Source of the DNA: Icerya purchasi
Taxonomy: Eukaryota > Arthropoda > Insecta > Hemiptera > Monophlebidae
Direction: 5' to 3'
Assembly (NCBI GenBank): GCA_039619475.1
Contig: CM077115.1
Span: 105,870,393-105,934,392, forward strand
Length of the DNA: 64,000 nucleotides
Shown here: one piece after another, positions 25,227 to 34,568 of the stretch
How positions within the stretch are numbered: position 1 is the stretch's first letter
Layout: each line of letters starts with the position of its first letter
The notes under the pieces: generated by a model
Told to the model about the DNA's origin: nothing
What the model saw: only the letters and a program-made list of their open reading frames with translations
Databases searched by the model: none
Position numbers and translations under genes: made by a program

Positions 25227-25799
25227 ATTGTAATCGAAAAAAATCCGAGAACTGATAGATAGCTAATATATAACTGGCGTAGATTTATTATACAACCTGC
25301 ACATTCGTAAGGCAACTTTTATAGCGGAAAAACGTCACACAATATGAAAATGTCATAAAATAAGAACATAAGCGAATTTCTTATTATCTATAATGCAGGA
25401 AGTAAGCAGAGGAGTAAAATTTAATTTAACGGAAGATACCGGTCATCGAAGAATGAATAGAGAAATAAACAGATTATTAAAGTTAGCTTATTAGACGACA
25501 ACTTTAAACATTAGCTTAAAATTGCGATTTGTGTAGTGGAATACACGTGAAAATACATCGGTTAACTGACAATTAAATCGAAAGCTATGAAATCGTTATC
25601 TGATTACTGCAACATCGAGCAATTGTGTAGGTAATGTTAAATAAAAAATGAATCAGTTTTATTTCAGCGAAAATTACACACAACGTACCATTTGTCTAAT
25701 GTAAAGAAAATCATAATACCGATGATGCAAATAAATGTATTATATCAAAAATGAACAATGAGAATATTGATAAAGCTATTTAACTTTAATATTAAAAAA

Positions 25800-26011
25800 T
25801 CAATATTTTGCTCTTCTCCCGCGCAGATAACTAATAAATACTCCATGCTGGACAGCGCAATGTTTTTTATAACTCGATTGATCAAAAAACCTTCTTTTAC
25901 ACGTGTTACACGAGAATTTTGGTTCTACTCCACACTCGTATGTCATATGACGCCATAGATTCCGAGAATGTCTGTATGATTTTCCGCATTGATTAGAGCA
26001 ACAAAAGTAAC
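25800..26011 (-). CDS. lola: lola alternative 3'-terminal zinc-finger exon, mosaic
   Basis: Acceptor gaaatcag at 26012-26019; 69 residues after the split Gly, ending in TGA. Finger 1: C4, C8, H21, C26 (FCCSNQCGKSYRHS then WRHMTYEC). Finger 2: C34, C37, H50, H55 (CNTCKRRFFDQSSYKKHCAV). The basic tail ends YLRGRRAKY. Two changes stand out in finger 1: Ser replaces the usual Pro after the first Cys, and Trp replaces the usual Arg or Gln before R-H. The zinc ligands are intact. Finger 1 and the upstream intron match the 18918 exon, while finger 2 and about 400 bases of 3' flank match the 27951 exon, so this is a recombinant of its two neighbours. ATTAAA at 25785-25790 could serve as poly(A) signal. 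Confidence 0.92.
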
Positions 26012-26290
26012 CTGATTTCAACAATAAATTATAATGTAAGTAACAACTAAAGAATAAATAAAATCGCTTACATAATCGTTGAAAAATCAATATCCAAAGT
26101 TCTGAAATGTAATAAAAATATCGAGAAAAACCGCAATTGCTGAAGCCTTTTAATTAACTTTTATCTTGTTCGGTAAAAACAGTCTCATTCGACTTACACT
26201 CTATCGCGACAATTAAATATCTACAGCAAATTTAACAAATCCCTTCCTCGGATTTTCCAACAAAGCTGTAATTCAATTTTAAAATCCGAA
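26012..26290 (-). repeat. Duplicated intron segment, copy 2 (paired with 19118-19460)
   Basis: The upstream intron of the 25800-26011 exon, alignable with 19118-19460 and best in the first about 60 bases from the acceptor. The two then diverge through indels. Confidence 0.7.
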
Positions 26291-26369
26291 TAATCTTAAT
26301 AAAACTATTTTTATTCCGCTTTCGGCCGCTTTTGTTGGGGCTCCTAAACGCATGAGTAATCGTGAGAAT

Positions 26370-26562
26370 ACAGAGGCTGAAGCCTAACTTAGTCGCTCCT
26401 AAGTTTACACAGCCTGAAATAATTGGGTACCGGAGAAATCGAAAGGGGCCGAGAGAAACGAACTGGTCCCCCTACTGTCATTAGCGCCTTTGAGCTTAGT
26501 ACACTATGAACCTTAATTTCACAATCCCCGATGCCCCCTCAAGGTTATAGGACTTACTTTAC
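26370..26562 (+). mobile_element. SINE-like element, copy B
   Basis: The body gtcgctcctaagtttacaca gcctgaaataattgggtacc ggagaaatc ... cgagagaaacgaactgg matches, in reverse, 53622-53795, where a tRNA-like head is present. Here the head is missing or unrecognisable. The element ends in a (TA)n tract at 26563-26590. Confidence 0.55.
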
Positions 26563-26564
26563 TT

Positions 26565-26596
<32 letters not shown>

Positions 26597-26895
26597 GAGG
26601 TATATACCCACACACAGAAACACAAACAAACTCAATTCTTCAGACTTCGCTATCGGAACACCCTCTGAATCCCTGTATGAGAATCTTCTATATAATTGGT
26701 ATAGAAAAGTCAGTTTCAAACCCCCTCTTTTTTTTACATTGTAATAAAAAAACTTTAGAAGCGATAAATTTAATTGACGAGGCATGTCGGATTCGCTCAG
26801 TTATCTTCCTTTTTTGGTCGGTTTCTTCCCGTTTTTTCATCTTTCAATATTACTCTTCTATCTGCAGCTGCTCATTCCAAACTTTGCTTTAACTC

Positions 26896-27228
26896 TTATA
26901 TCCCCCTATTACCTAACCCGGATTCCTTTTTCTTGTCTATCCAGCTTTCCTTTCCTCGCTCCTCTGGTTTCTTGACTTTTCTTCTATACGTCGCTCTAAT
27001 CTCTCTACAATTTGCCGTCTGTATTTTTGGCACAGTTTGCTCACTTCTTCGCTTTTCCATGTTTCTCCTTGCCGTCCCCTTATTGTTCATTGCACCTCTC
27101 CAACATTCAATTAATTCGCGACCCCGATCACATAATGTTCGACTATTCGTCACTTTCCACTGCACAAACTTCTTTTTACTCCTCTCTTTTTCAAATGGTG
27201 TTTCCGCTCCAAACAATGCTTCGTTCAT
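26896..27228 (-). CDS. Uncharacterised lysine/arginine-rich open frame (110 codons)
   Basis: A 110-residue frame that is very basic and rich in E, K and R (KERSKKKFVQWK, ARRNMEKRR, YRRKVKKPEERGKE). The plus strand has a longer overlapping frame (26774-27268, 164 residues, rich in F, L and S), which is probably its shadow. I do not recognise a domain. It lies between the 27951 and 25800 exons, in the interval expected to have been duplicated between exons, but no second copy was seen. It could be a piece of a mobile-element gag-like protein or chance in purine-rich DNA. Low confidence that it is a gene. Confidence 0.18.
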   Translation of the reverse strand: MNEALFGAETPFEKERSKKKFVQWKVTNSRTLCDRGRELIECWRGAMNNKGTARRNMEKRRSEQTVPKIQTANCREIRATYRRKVKKPEERGKESWIDKKKESGLGNRGI

Positions 27229-27471
27229 TCTTTCCTCTCCTTCACCATGTGTTATCCAAACTCTTTAACCTTTTTTTGTCAGCTATCTCTGATCAAGTAA
27301 AGATTTGAGTCGACTCCCCCTCTTTTTCTCTGTTCTTGGGCACATGTTCATGTTGATGAGCCCATATAAAAAAAAAAAAAAAAAAAAAAGACAAATTATG
27401 TAGAAATTTCTATTAGAACTTACATTACCCACTTCATTAACATAAATTCTACATCGTGTAACAAACATTTC

Positions 27472-27518
<47 letters not shown>
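27472..27518. repeat. (ATT)n microsatellite
   Basis: About 15 uninterrupted att units, roughly 430 bases downstream (minus-strand sense) of the 27951-28156 exon. Confidence 0.95.
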
Positions 27519-27519
<1 letters not shown>

Positions 27520-27950
27520 TACATATTGCCGGTCCAACAAGTGGACGGTACAGATGCGATGCCGTACCAGACCCAAACATTTCTTAATACATCCAACGTA
27601 AAAAGTATAGATGACATAGAAGTAAAACTGAAATTAACAGAATGTACTGATCATCAATGAATGAATAGAAAAATGAATAAATTAAAGATAGTATATTAAG
27701 CGATAAATTAAAAAATTAGCTTAAAATTGTTATTTGAATACATATCAAAAAACATGACAGTTAACTGACAACTGAACAATTGTAGGAAATATTGTACAAA
27801 AAAAGTAAATCAATCTAGCATATTTTAACGAAAGTTAAACACGCACTTTTCCAATATAATGAAACTAATAATACAAATACAATGTAAAAAATGAACAATA
27901 AAAACACGCATAAAGCGCTATTCAACTTTAACACTAAACGATTTTAATGT

Positions 27951-28156
27951 TTAGACGTTTCTTGCACGTTGATTACCAATAAATATTCCATGCTGGATGG
28001 CGCAATGCTTTTTATAACTTGATCGATCGAAAAACCTTCTGTTACAAGTGGTACAAACAAACTTAGGTTCTACTCCACATTCGTACCTCAAGTGACGCTG
28101 TAGACTACCATAATGTTTGTATGATTTCCCGCATTGTTTTGGACAACAAAAGGCAC
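27951..28156 (-). CDS. lola: lola alternative 3'-terminal zinc-finger exon
   Basis: Its frame has no ATG-initiated run, so it is easy to miss. Read from the acceptor tacgcag at 28157-28163, it gives the split Gly plus 67 residues to TAA: AFCCPKQCGKSYKHYGS, then QRHLRYEC, linker GVEPKF, then CTTCNRRFFDRSSYKKHC. Ligands are C4, C8, H21, C26 and C34, C37, H50, H55. The tail FIGNQRARNV is mildly basic. Finger 1 resembles the exon at 53203 (KHYxSLQRH). Finger 2 and the 3' flank resemble the mosaic exon 2 kb further along the gene. A long fold-back repeat lies about 220 bases upstream in the intron. Confidence 0.92.
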
Positions 28157-28380
28157 CTGCGTATACAATACAAACAGGTTACTACATCATCATAAAGATA
28201 CGCTTACTTTTAAATAAAATTTACAAAAACTATGCGCATAAATTATGTGTAATACTATTTTGCATTATAACAAAATTAAAACAAATACTTGAAATCTGAT
28301 TATTTATTCATACATACAAAATAGAAAACAAATAATTCATATTATATGGTTAACCATATTTAAAATTAGAAGAAAAAAAT

Positions 28381-28785
28381 GCTTTTTTACAAAAAATAAA
28401 TACCGACTTCAAGGTTTATTATAAAAATTTAAAAATGCACTAAAAAGTAAAAAATAATTACTCCCGATAAAATATATATATCAGAGTGATATAACTTAAG
28501 GTGATATCGTAATTCTTATACAACATTAATTTTTTGGAGTTGGAATTAAATTCATGTTAGGAACAATTTAATCAACATTTAATGCAGTTTTTAATTATTC
28601 TTTTAATATGAATTTGATGCCAACTCCAAAAAATTAATGTTGTATAAGAATTACCATATCACCACTAAGTGTTATATCACTCTGATATATATATTTTATC
28701 GGGAGTAATTATTTTTTACTTTTTAGTGCATTTTTAAATTTTTATAATAAACCTTGAAGTCGGTATTTATTTTTTGTAAAAAAGC
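28381..28785. repeat. Long fold-back (inverted) repeat, about 165-base arms
   Basis: The left arm (28381-28543, starting gcttttttacaaaaaataaa) and the right arm (28620-28785, ending tttttgtaaaaaagc) are close to perfect complements around a loop of about 76 bases. The few differences include a 3-base indel and single changes near 28495-28510 against 28652-28672. A transcript of either strand would form a long hairpin. Part of the right arm (actttttagtgcattttt) recurs at 28798-28815. It has no coding content and is most likely a foldback MITE. It sits in the lola intron just upstream of the 27951-28156 exon. Confidence 0.85.
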
Positions 28786-28849
28786 TTTTTTTTTTTTACT
28801 TTTTAGTGCATTTTTATTCAATTAAATTAAAACATTTATTTCCACGGTA

Positions 28850-29210
28850 AAAACACCAAAAGCTACATTTCCATGGTAATTTGGCAAATTTATAGTATTT
28901 TAAGTCAAAAATCTAATCCGACGGTGAAAACAATCATGAATGAAAAGCATCCAAAAAGCTTCAATCTCCCGCATTATTAAGGATAACTCAAAAACTATCG
29001 GTCGGACCTTGATCAAATTTAAATGGGACCACATGACAAACGCCACCTTTCAAATAAAAGAAGAATCATCAAAATCGGTTCATCTAGAAAAAAGTTCTGT
29101 GGTAACACACATAAAAAAAAATAAATAAAATAAAAAAAAAAAAACAAAAAAAAAACAGTCGAATTGAATACCTCCTCCTTTTTTGAAGTCGGTTAAAAAA
29201 GAACCAAATA
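28850..29210. repeat. Probable dispersed insect repeat ending in a gaagtcggtt motif
   Basis: Contains aaaactatcggtcggacctt gatcaaatttaaatgggacc, then aaaatcggttcatctag and, after an A-rich stretch, cctcctccttttttgaagtc ggtt. From memory this matches a repeat family common in insect genomes, but I cannot name it. The fold-back element beside it also carries gaagtcggt, and the 20850-20885 site resembles its end, so three traces of one family may be present. Confidence 0.4.
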
Positions 29211-30832
29211 AATACAACCGAATTAAAAATTGGTTTCAAGTAATAAACTGAAATTTGTACTTCTTAGTGTAGAGAAGTTTAATATAATATTATATTTTAG
29301 GAGTATAGGATAGTTACTTTTATAAACAATAGCAACTAAGTTACTGTTATTTATTAATATAAAATGATTTTTCTTTTTCTTTTTTTAAAATTTTATCGCG
29401 GAAATATATTTAAATTATATTACATCGACTGCTGGTTTCTAGATATTTTAATCAACGATCATAATGCTGCGTGCAGTATGTAATATCGGTCAAATATGTA
29501 CGAAAGATCGTTCCCATTTTAATAAAACTCTTTTCGGAAAAAATAGAAAACAATGAAATACTTACACGTAAATTTAAAGAAAAGAGAAAAAAAAAAAAAA
29601 ATGTAGTGAAAAACAACTTTATCTAAGGATTTATTCACAACAAATAGTAGAAAGGTGAAAACGAATAATAAAATCCAATAAACAAAACTTGCTTGATCCA
29701 CTGTTAACGGCGACGAGTTAAAATTAAATGCTTTTTTTGTTTTGTTTTAAGAAATACATATTATACTTAAATTTTGTTGGAAGATAATGATCAAAAGTCA
29801 CAGATATCGATTTCCGACAGTTCTAGAAGTTTAATAAAAATGCAAGCAAGATTTTCACCAGTACGCTTATTACATATAATTACGTTAATAATCGTAATGG
29901 TTATGACGGTGAAATAATAACGACCTTTCTTTATTGCGTCACATTAATTTGTCTCCTATTTTCAAATGAACTGTAGCGAACATGATTTATAAGTGTTTAT
30001 AATGATTTTCCACGAGTAAAATAATCAATTATTCTATTTAAAATGAAATGTTTAAATTTACCGACTAAATTTTTTTCTCTACTTAACAAACTATTTTTTT
30101 TTAAAAATAAAACTATTTATTGAAAAATAACAAAAATAGAAGCAACTTTAATAGTTTAGTCTATAAGGCTTTACAATTTGAAATTTTTATTATATACATA
30201 TATAAATGGGGAAAAAAAAGCGGAAATCTGACACTCGGCCATATTGATTAGAAAATACCCACATAATAATTCATTTTTGTAATATTATTTTAAGCAAGCG
30301 TTTCATACAAAAACAGAACTACCATGAACAAAATATATGGTAAAATGACAAGGAAAATAAACTACTAAAATTCAACAGTGAAAATATTTTTTATTAATGC
30401 AGGTATAGCTAAATACCCACAAAATTTAAGAATTTAAAAATGAAATATGTCACAGCTGAAGCTTCTTTTTTATCTAAATTCAAATATATCAGCTGATCAT
30501 CTAATATCTCATGATGTAATCCCTTCATAAACCTATATACATGGGCGTCGCCAAGGAAGGCAGGGGAGAGCCGTTGCTCTCCCTGAAGCCTCGAAACTTT
30601 AGTATTCATAGGCGCGTAATCACGGAGACAATTTGGAAGACTTTTATAATAAAGTAGTAGAACAATTTGCCAGAAACCCGCGAAATTTATGCTTTAATTA
30701 AGATTTTATTCTTGTTTAATAGAAAATATTAAGCTTTTACAAATTATACACTTTATTTTTCCTACAACTTATATCCTCTTCCTATCAGCTTGCCCCCCCC
30801 CCCCCCTCCGCTGGTTCATCGGCAGGCGATGT

Positions 30833-30894
<62 letters not shown>

Positions 30895-31482
30895 ACGAAT
30901 TCTCACTTTTATGAATTCTCCAATTTTACGGAACTCTCGCCGATTTCTCGTATGTCCGTGAGGGAGAGACGACCAGCAGAAGAATACAAAAATACGACAG
31001 AGAGGGAAAACAAATAAATAAATACAAAAATAACTGCAATTGAAACGGTACCGCGGATAGAGTTCTTTAAAATATCGGTGGCATTAGGCTTTATATAGTT
31101 TTATATCGAGAAAAATTGAACGATTAGAAAAAAACATTGTTATTATTAAACGCGATTACTAGCTAGCATCTCACCGACCGTTGTACCAAAACTCGCACAT
31201 AGACAAAAGCCGTCCGTCGATGAAGATAACAAAGCCGAAGCCTTATCAGTTTAGATTTACCTGAACCGGCTTTGTCTCTTCATCACACGAAACGGTACAG
31301 CACAACAGCACGTGTCGCAAACAGCGCGCACACGCAATGTCGCCAGCCTGTACACAGCGACACCGACCAGAGATTATCGCCGATGAATGATCGCGAATCC
31401 AAATTAATATAAATAATAGGACAAGTTATTAAATAATCGATCACTGTCGATGAAAGATCGCGCCACCAACCCTGATTCGCAT

Positions 31483-31542
<60 letters not shown>

Positions 31543-31760
31543 TTATGTATGTATGTATGCACTGCAATCTAAATTTCAATTCTGTAAACTGCAGTAAGAA
31601 GTAATACCCACTTTTTTCAAAGATTGTACTACTTAATCAGTGAAAGTTGAATACCATAAAAAATACAAAACACAATCGTTTTAACGCAACAAAAATTAAT
31701 TACGACATAATAATTTTTCATGAAAAAACAGTAGACAGAAAAATAAAAGTTGAGGAAAAA
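29211..31760. other. Intronic stretch with microsatellites
   Basis: Holds a (TA)n tract at about 30839-30890, a C run at about 30792-30806 and a (TA)n(TATG)n tract at about 31485-31560. A small hairpin sits in a G/C-rich patch near 30555-30585 (ggggagagc cgtt gctctccc), next to gggcgtcgcca, which resembles transposon ends. No gene was recognised. Confidence 0.45.
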
Positions 31761-31975
31761 TTATAATTTAGTTATTCTTCTTCCCCGTCGATTACTGACA
31801 AGTATTCCATGCTGAATTGCACAATGTTTTTTATAACTGGTTTGATCATAAAACTTCTTGCTACAAACACGGCAAATGAACTTAGGTTCCACGCCGCACT
31901 CGTAGGTTAAGTGACGTCGTAGATTATTGTAATACTTATATGATCTTCCACATTGTTTTGGACAAATAAAACCAC
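31761..31975 (-). CDS. lola: lola alternative 3'-terminal zinc-finger exon
   Basis: No ATG-started frame marks this exon. From the acceptor tgcacag at 31976-31982 it encodes the split Gly plus 70 residues before TAA: GFICPKQCGRSYKYYNN, then RRHLTYEC, GVEPKF, CRVCSKKFYDQTSYKKHC. All eight ligands are present (C4, C8, H21, C26; C34, C37, H50, H55). It has a long basic tail, VSNRRGRRITKL, one of the longest of the set. The intron just upstream resembles that of the 33607-33806 exon (shared atgaacaac ... aaaatataattaaat words), and the finger 1 start FICPKQCGRSY is identical in the two. Confidence 0.92.
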
Positions 31976-32193
31976 CTGTGCATTTACAAATATGTTAAAT
32001 TACTATGTGGTGGTAAAATTACATCCGCCATGAACAACAGTAAAATATAATTAAATCAAGCGCATTACGATTAATATAAAAAGCAAAAAACAGTAACAAT
32101 ATTTAAATAATTAAATAAGGAATGAACATATATAACTGACGCGCACGCTTGCACTCACACACATACGCACACTTATTTATACATACATACATA

Positions 32194-32416
32194 TATATTA
32201 ATTACAACGTAATTCTTAGGCTACCCCCATTAGAAAAAATGTCCCAATTTTATTTAACGTTTGTTATATTTTATAGGATTTTTGTGATTATTTTTTTATA
32301 TTTATATAGAACGATTTAGAATTACGTTGTAAATTTTGATCATTTTATACAAAGTATAGAAAAGAAAGAGACAGAAATATAAGCAAGAGGGGTCCCTTGC
32401 GAGACCAAAATGGCCG

Positions 32417-32419
<3 letters not shown>
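32194..32419. repeat. Dispersed repeat, copy 2 (MITE-like, perfect 15-bp inner inverted repeat)
   Basis: The partner of 8178-8416. Here the inverted pair is perfect: ttacaacgtaattct at 32202-32216 and agaattacgttgtaa at 32318-32332. It is preceded by an acat/ta tract and followed by a (TA)n tract. Confidence 0.65.
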
Positions 32420-32447
<28 letters not shown>

Positions 32448-33598
32448 TAGGGAACCATTCACTTCACTGAGATCGTCTCGCCGTCTAGCGAACTCGGAGG
32501 GCAATCGAGTGGCCAACTGTCGAAGACAAACATTTCCAAAACTTTTTAAGACTATCTGTCGTGCGGTTCCGGAGTTTTTGAGTTGTATTCGATTTTTTTG
32601 TATATTCCAAATCGTTATATTAGCATTTTGTGTATTATTTGCATATGGAGTGCTGAAAACTTCAGTGCGAGAAGTGTCAGTTTATTTTCGTTGATGAATT
32701 CATTATGATAATGCGTACCAATAAGTAGGCTATAGATGGGTTTTTTGTTTTATGTAATTTATTTTTTACTGCTAAATTACTAGAAGAATAAGAAAGTTAA
32801 TTTGAATCGGTAGTAAATGAAGGCACGGTGTTGGTAGAACAAAACAGAAGGAGGTTGTTTAAACGGTATTCGAAATGTTCATCTTCAGCAGACAGCCATT
32901 CGATCAGTTCCTCTGACGACTAGTCAACCTACGACGATTCGATCTATAACGAACCGTAATGATAACATAAATGTACGCACACATATACATTCACACTAAC
33001 ATACATAAACTAAGAAAACTAAACTCCGGAAAACAAAAGGACATCGTGGTTAACAGAATATAAAATAAGATTATCAGGAAGGGAGCTTACTAATACTCTG
33101 AAACACATTAAGTTGAAAAATTGAGATAAAATCGTGTATAAATTTTCTTTTTATATTTCGATCACTGAAATTAAAAAATGTCGTAAAGCTAGTTGTAAAT
33201 TGTTACAAAAATAAATAAAAAAATCGTAATTTATAATGAAATATTTTTTTTTTAAAGAAAAAAAAAAAAAGATTGTATACAAATGATAACTAAAATTATA
33301 AATAAAACTACATTTAAAATGAAAACAAAAACAACCCATAAAGTCAATTTTCTTTTTAATTTTGGCGGCACTTTTTTCAAATAGCTTTTTAATATAATGT
33401 CTGTAAAGTTGAATATTATTTTTTTTTTATTTTAATAAACATAGGATTTGTAAAAACAGAAATTACAATGAAATATTTAATGAAATATATTCAAGTTGTA
33501 TGTTAATTTGAGGACAAAATAAAAACTAGATCAATAAAAAAATCGAAAAACGGAAAACGAAAAATAAACCAAATTTATCCGGGCGAATTAAAGTAATA

Positions 33599-33604
33599 TT
33601 TATT
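33599..33604 (-). terminator. Candidate polyadenylation signal overlapping the end of exon 33607
   Basis: AATAAA on the minus strand starting only two bases after the stop codon of the 33607-33806 exon. The neighbouring exon at 34366 has the same arrangement. If used, the 3' UTR would be only a few tens of bases; the hexamer may instead simply reflect AT richness. Confidence 0.3.
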
Positions 33605-33606
33605 TT

Positions 33607-33806
33607 TCATTTTCGTCGTCGAACACTGACAAAAATTCCATGCTGGACCGCACAATGTTTTTTATAATTCGTTGGATCGGCGAATTTCTTATTACAAGTG
33701 GAGCAAACGAACTTGGGCGCTATTCCACATTCATATAATAAATGACGTCGAACACCCTGAACATACCTGTACGATCTTCCGCACTGCTTCGGACAAATAA
33801 AACTAC
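33607..33806 (-). CDS. lola: lola alternative 3'-terminal zinc-finger exon, mosaic
   Basis: Not visible as an ATG-started frame. The acceptor is tgcgcag at 33807-33813; the split Gly plus 65 residues run to TGA: SFICPKQCGRSYRYVQG, then RRHLLYEC, linker GIAPKF (Ala in place of Glu), then CSTCNKKFADPTNYKKHC, tail FVSVRRRK. Ligands C4, C8, H21, C26, C34, C37, H50 and H55 are intact. Finger 1 has Val where a Leu (helix position 4) is normal. Upstream intron and finger 1 follow the 31761 exon; finger 2, tail and 3' flank follow the 34366 exon. An (ATT)n tract begins only about 20 bases from the acceptor. Confidence 0.92.
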
Positions 33807-33824
33807 CTGCGCATTTATAAATAA

Positions 33825-33825
<1 letters not shown>

Positions 33826-33855
<30 letters not shown>
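33826..33855. repeat. (ATT)n microsatellite close to a splice acceptor
   Basis: About ten att units (aat on the transcribed strand) lying at about -20 to -50 from the acceptor of the 33607-33806 exon, where a branch point and pyrimidine tract are expected. Confidence 0.9.
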
Positions 33856-33856
<1 letters not shown>

Positions 33857-34353
33857 ACGGTTGTTGTGTTGCGCATTCGATATGAACAACGGTGTAAAAC
33901 ATAATCAAATTAAATGCATCACGCTATAATTATTATAGAAAAAAGCGGGAAAAAAAGGAGGTCACACGATGGAGAACGACCAGGGACTGACATTGATAAT
34001 AATCAAATAAACCCCAAGAAGTAACAGTTCAAGTAAACAAGAAAAAACTACTATTTCAAATAGGTATAAAATGAGCTGATTAAAAAAGCTGATTTGTATT
34101 TGTACTGAAAATTAATATTCTTAAACACAACGGAAATATATTAAAATTTAGTAAGAAAATTATGTAGACGTTTTATATTTTAATGACATTTCGATTAATG
34201 TAAAAGTCGTAAGCGTATTAATATTGCAATAGGAACAAATTACAATTTTAAATATTTTGTTCACAATACATACTAAAAAAAATAGTGAAAAAATAGAATA
34301 CTAAAAAACGGCTAAAATGGAAAAAAAATTATTATAACGGATTAAGTTTAATA

Positions 34354-34363
34354 TTTATTTATT
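34354..34363 (-). terminator. Two overlapping candidate polyadenylation signals after exon 34366
   Basis: AATAAATAAA on the minus strand, starting two bases after the stop codon. The same near-overlap is seen at the 33607 exon, and the surrounding flank is similar, so the signal was copied with the exon. Confidence 0.35.
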
Positions 34364-34365
34364 TA

Positions 34366-34568
34366 TCATTTTCGTTCTCGTCGACCGCTAATAAAAACTC
34401 CATGTTGGACTGCACAATGTTTTCTATAATTCGTCGGATCAGCGAACTTTTTATTACAATTGGAGCAGATAAACTTAGGTTCTATTCCGCATTCATAGCG
34501 TAAATGACGCCGTAGATTCGAAATGTGCCTATACGACCTTCCACATTGATTCGGACAACAAAAGCGAC
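34366..34568 (-). CDS. lola: lola alternative 3'-terminal zinc-finger exon
   Basis: Acceptor gatatcag at 34569-34576; the split Gly plus 66 residues run to TGA. Finger 1: C4, C8, H21, C26 (FCCPNQCGRSYRHIS then RRHLRYEC). Linker GIEPKF. Finger 2: C34, C37, H50, H55 (CSNCNKKFADPTNYRKHC). The tail FISGRRERK is strongly basic. It is the closest to a consensus member of the local family. It lies only 560 bases from the next exon, the tightest spacing in the array, and looks like the donor of finger 2 in that exon. Confidence 0.93.

Larger units (their letters stand above)
31976..33606. other. Intron between exons 33607 and 31761
   Basis: Contains the dispersed repeat at 32194-32419 and (TA)n at about 32417-32448. 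The remainder is unrecognised AT-rich sequence. Confidence 0.45.

Noticed and set aside
26774..27268. Longest ATG-started frame in the window (164 codons, plus strand)
   Set aside because: It is low-complexity, rich in F, L and S, and overlaps a basic frame on the other strand. No domain or conserved motif was seen; it is probably the pyrimidine-rich shadow of purine-rich DNA.
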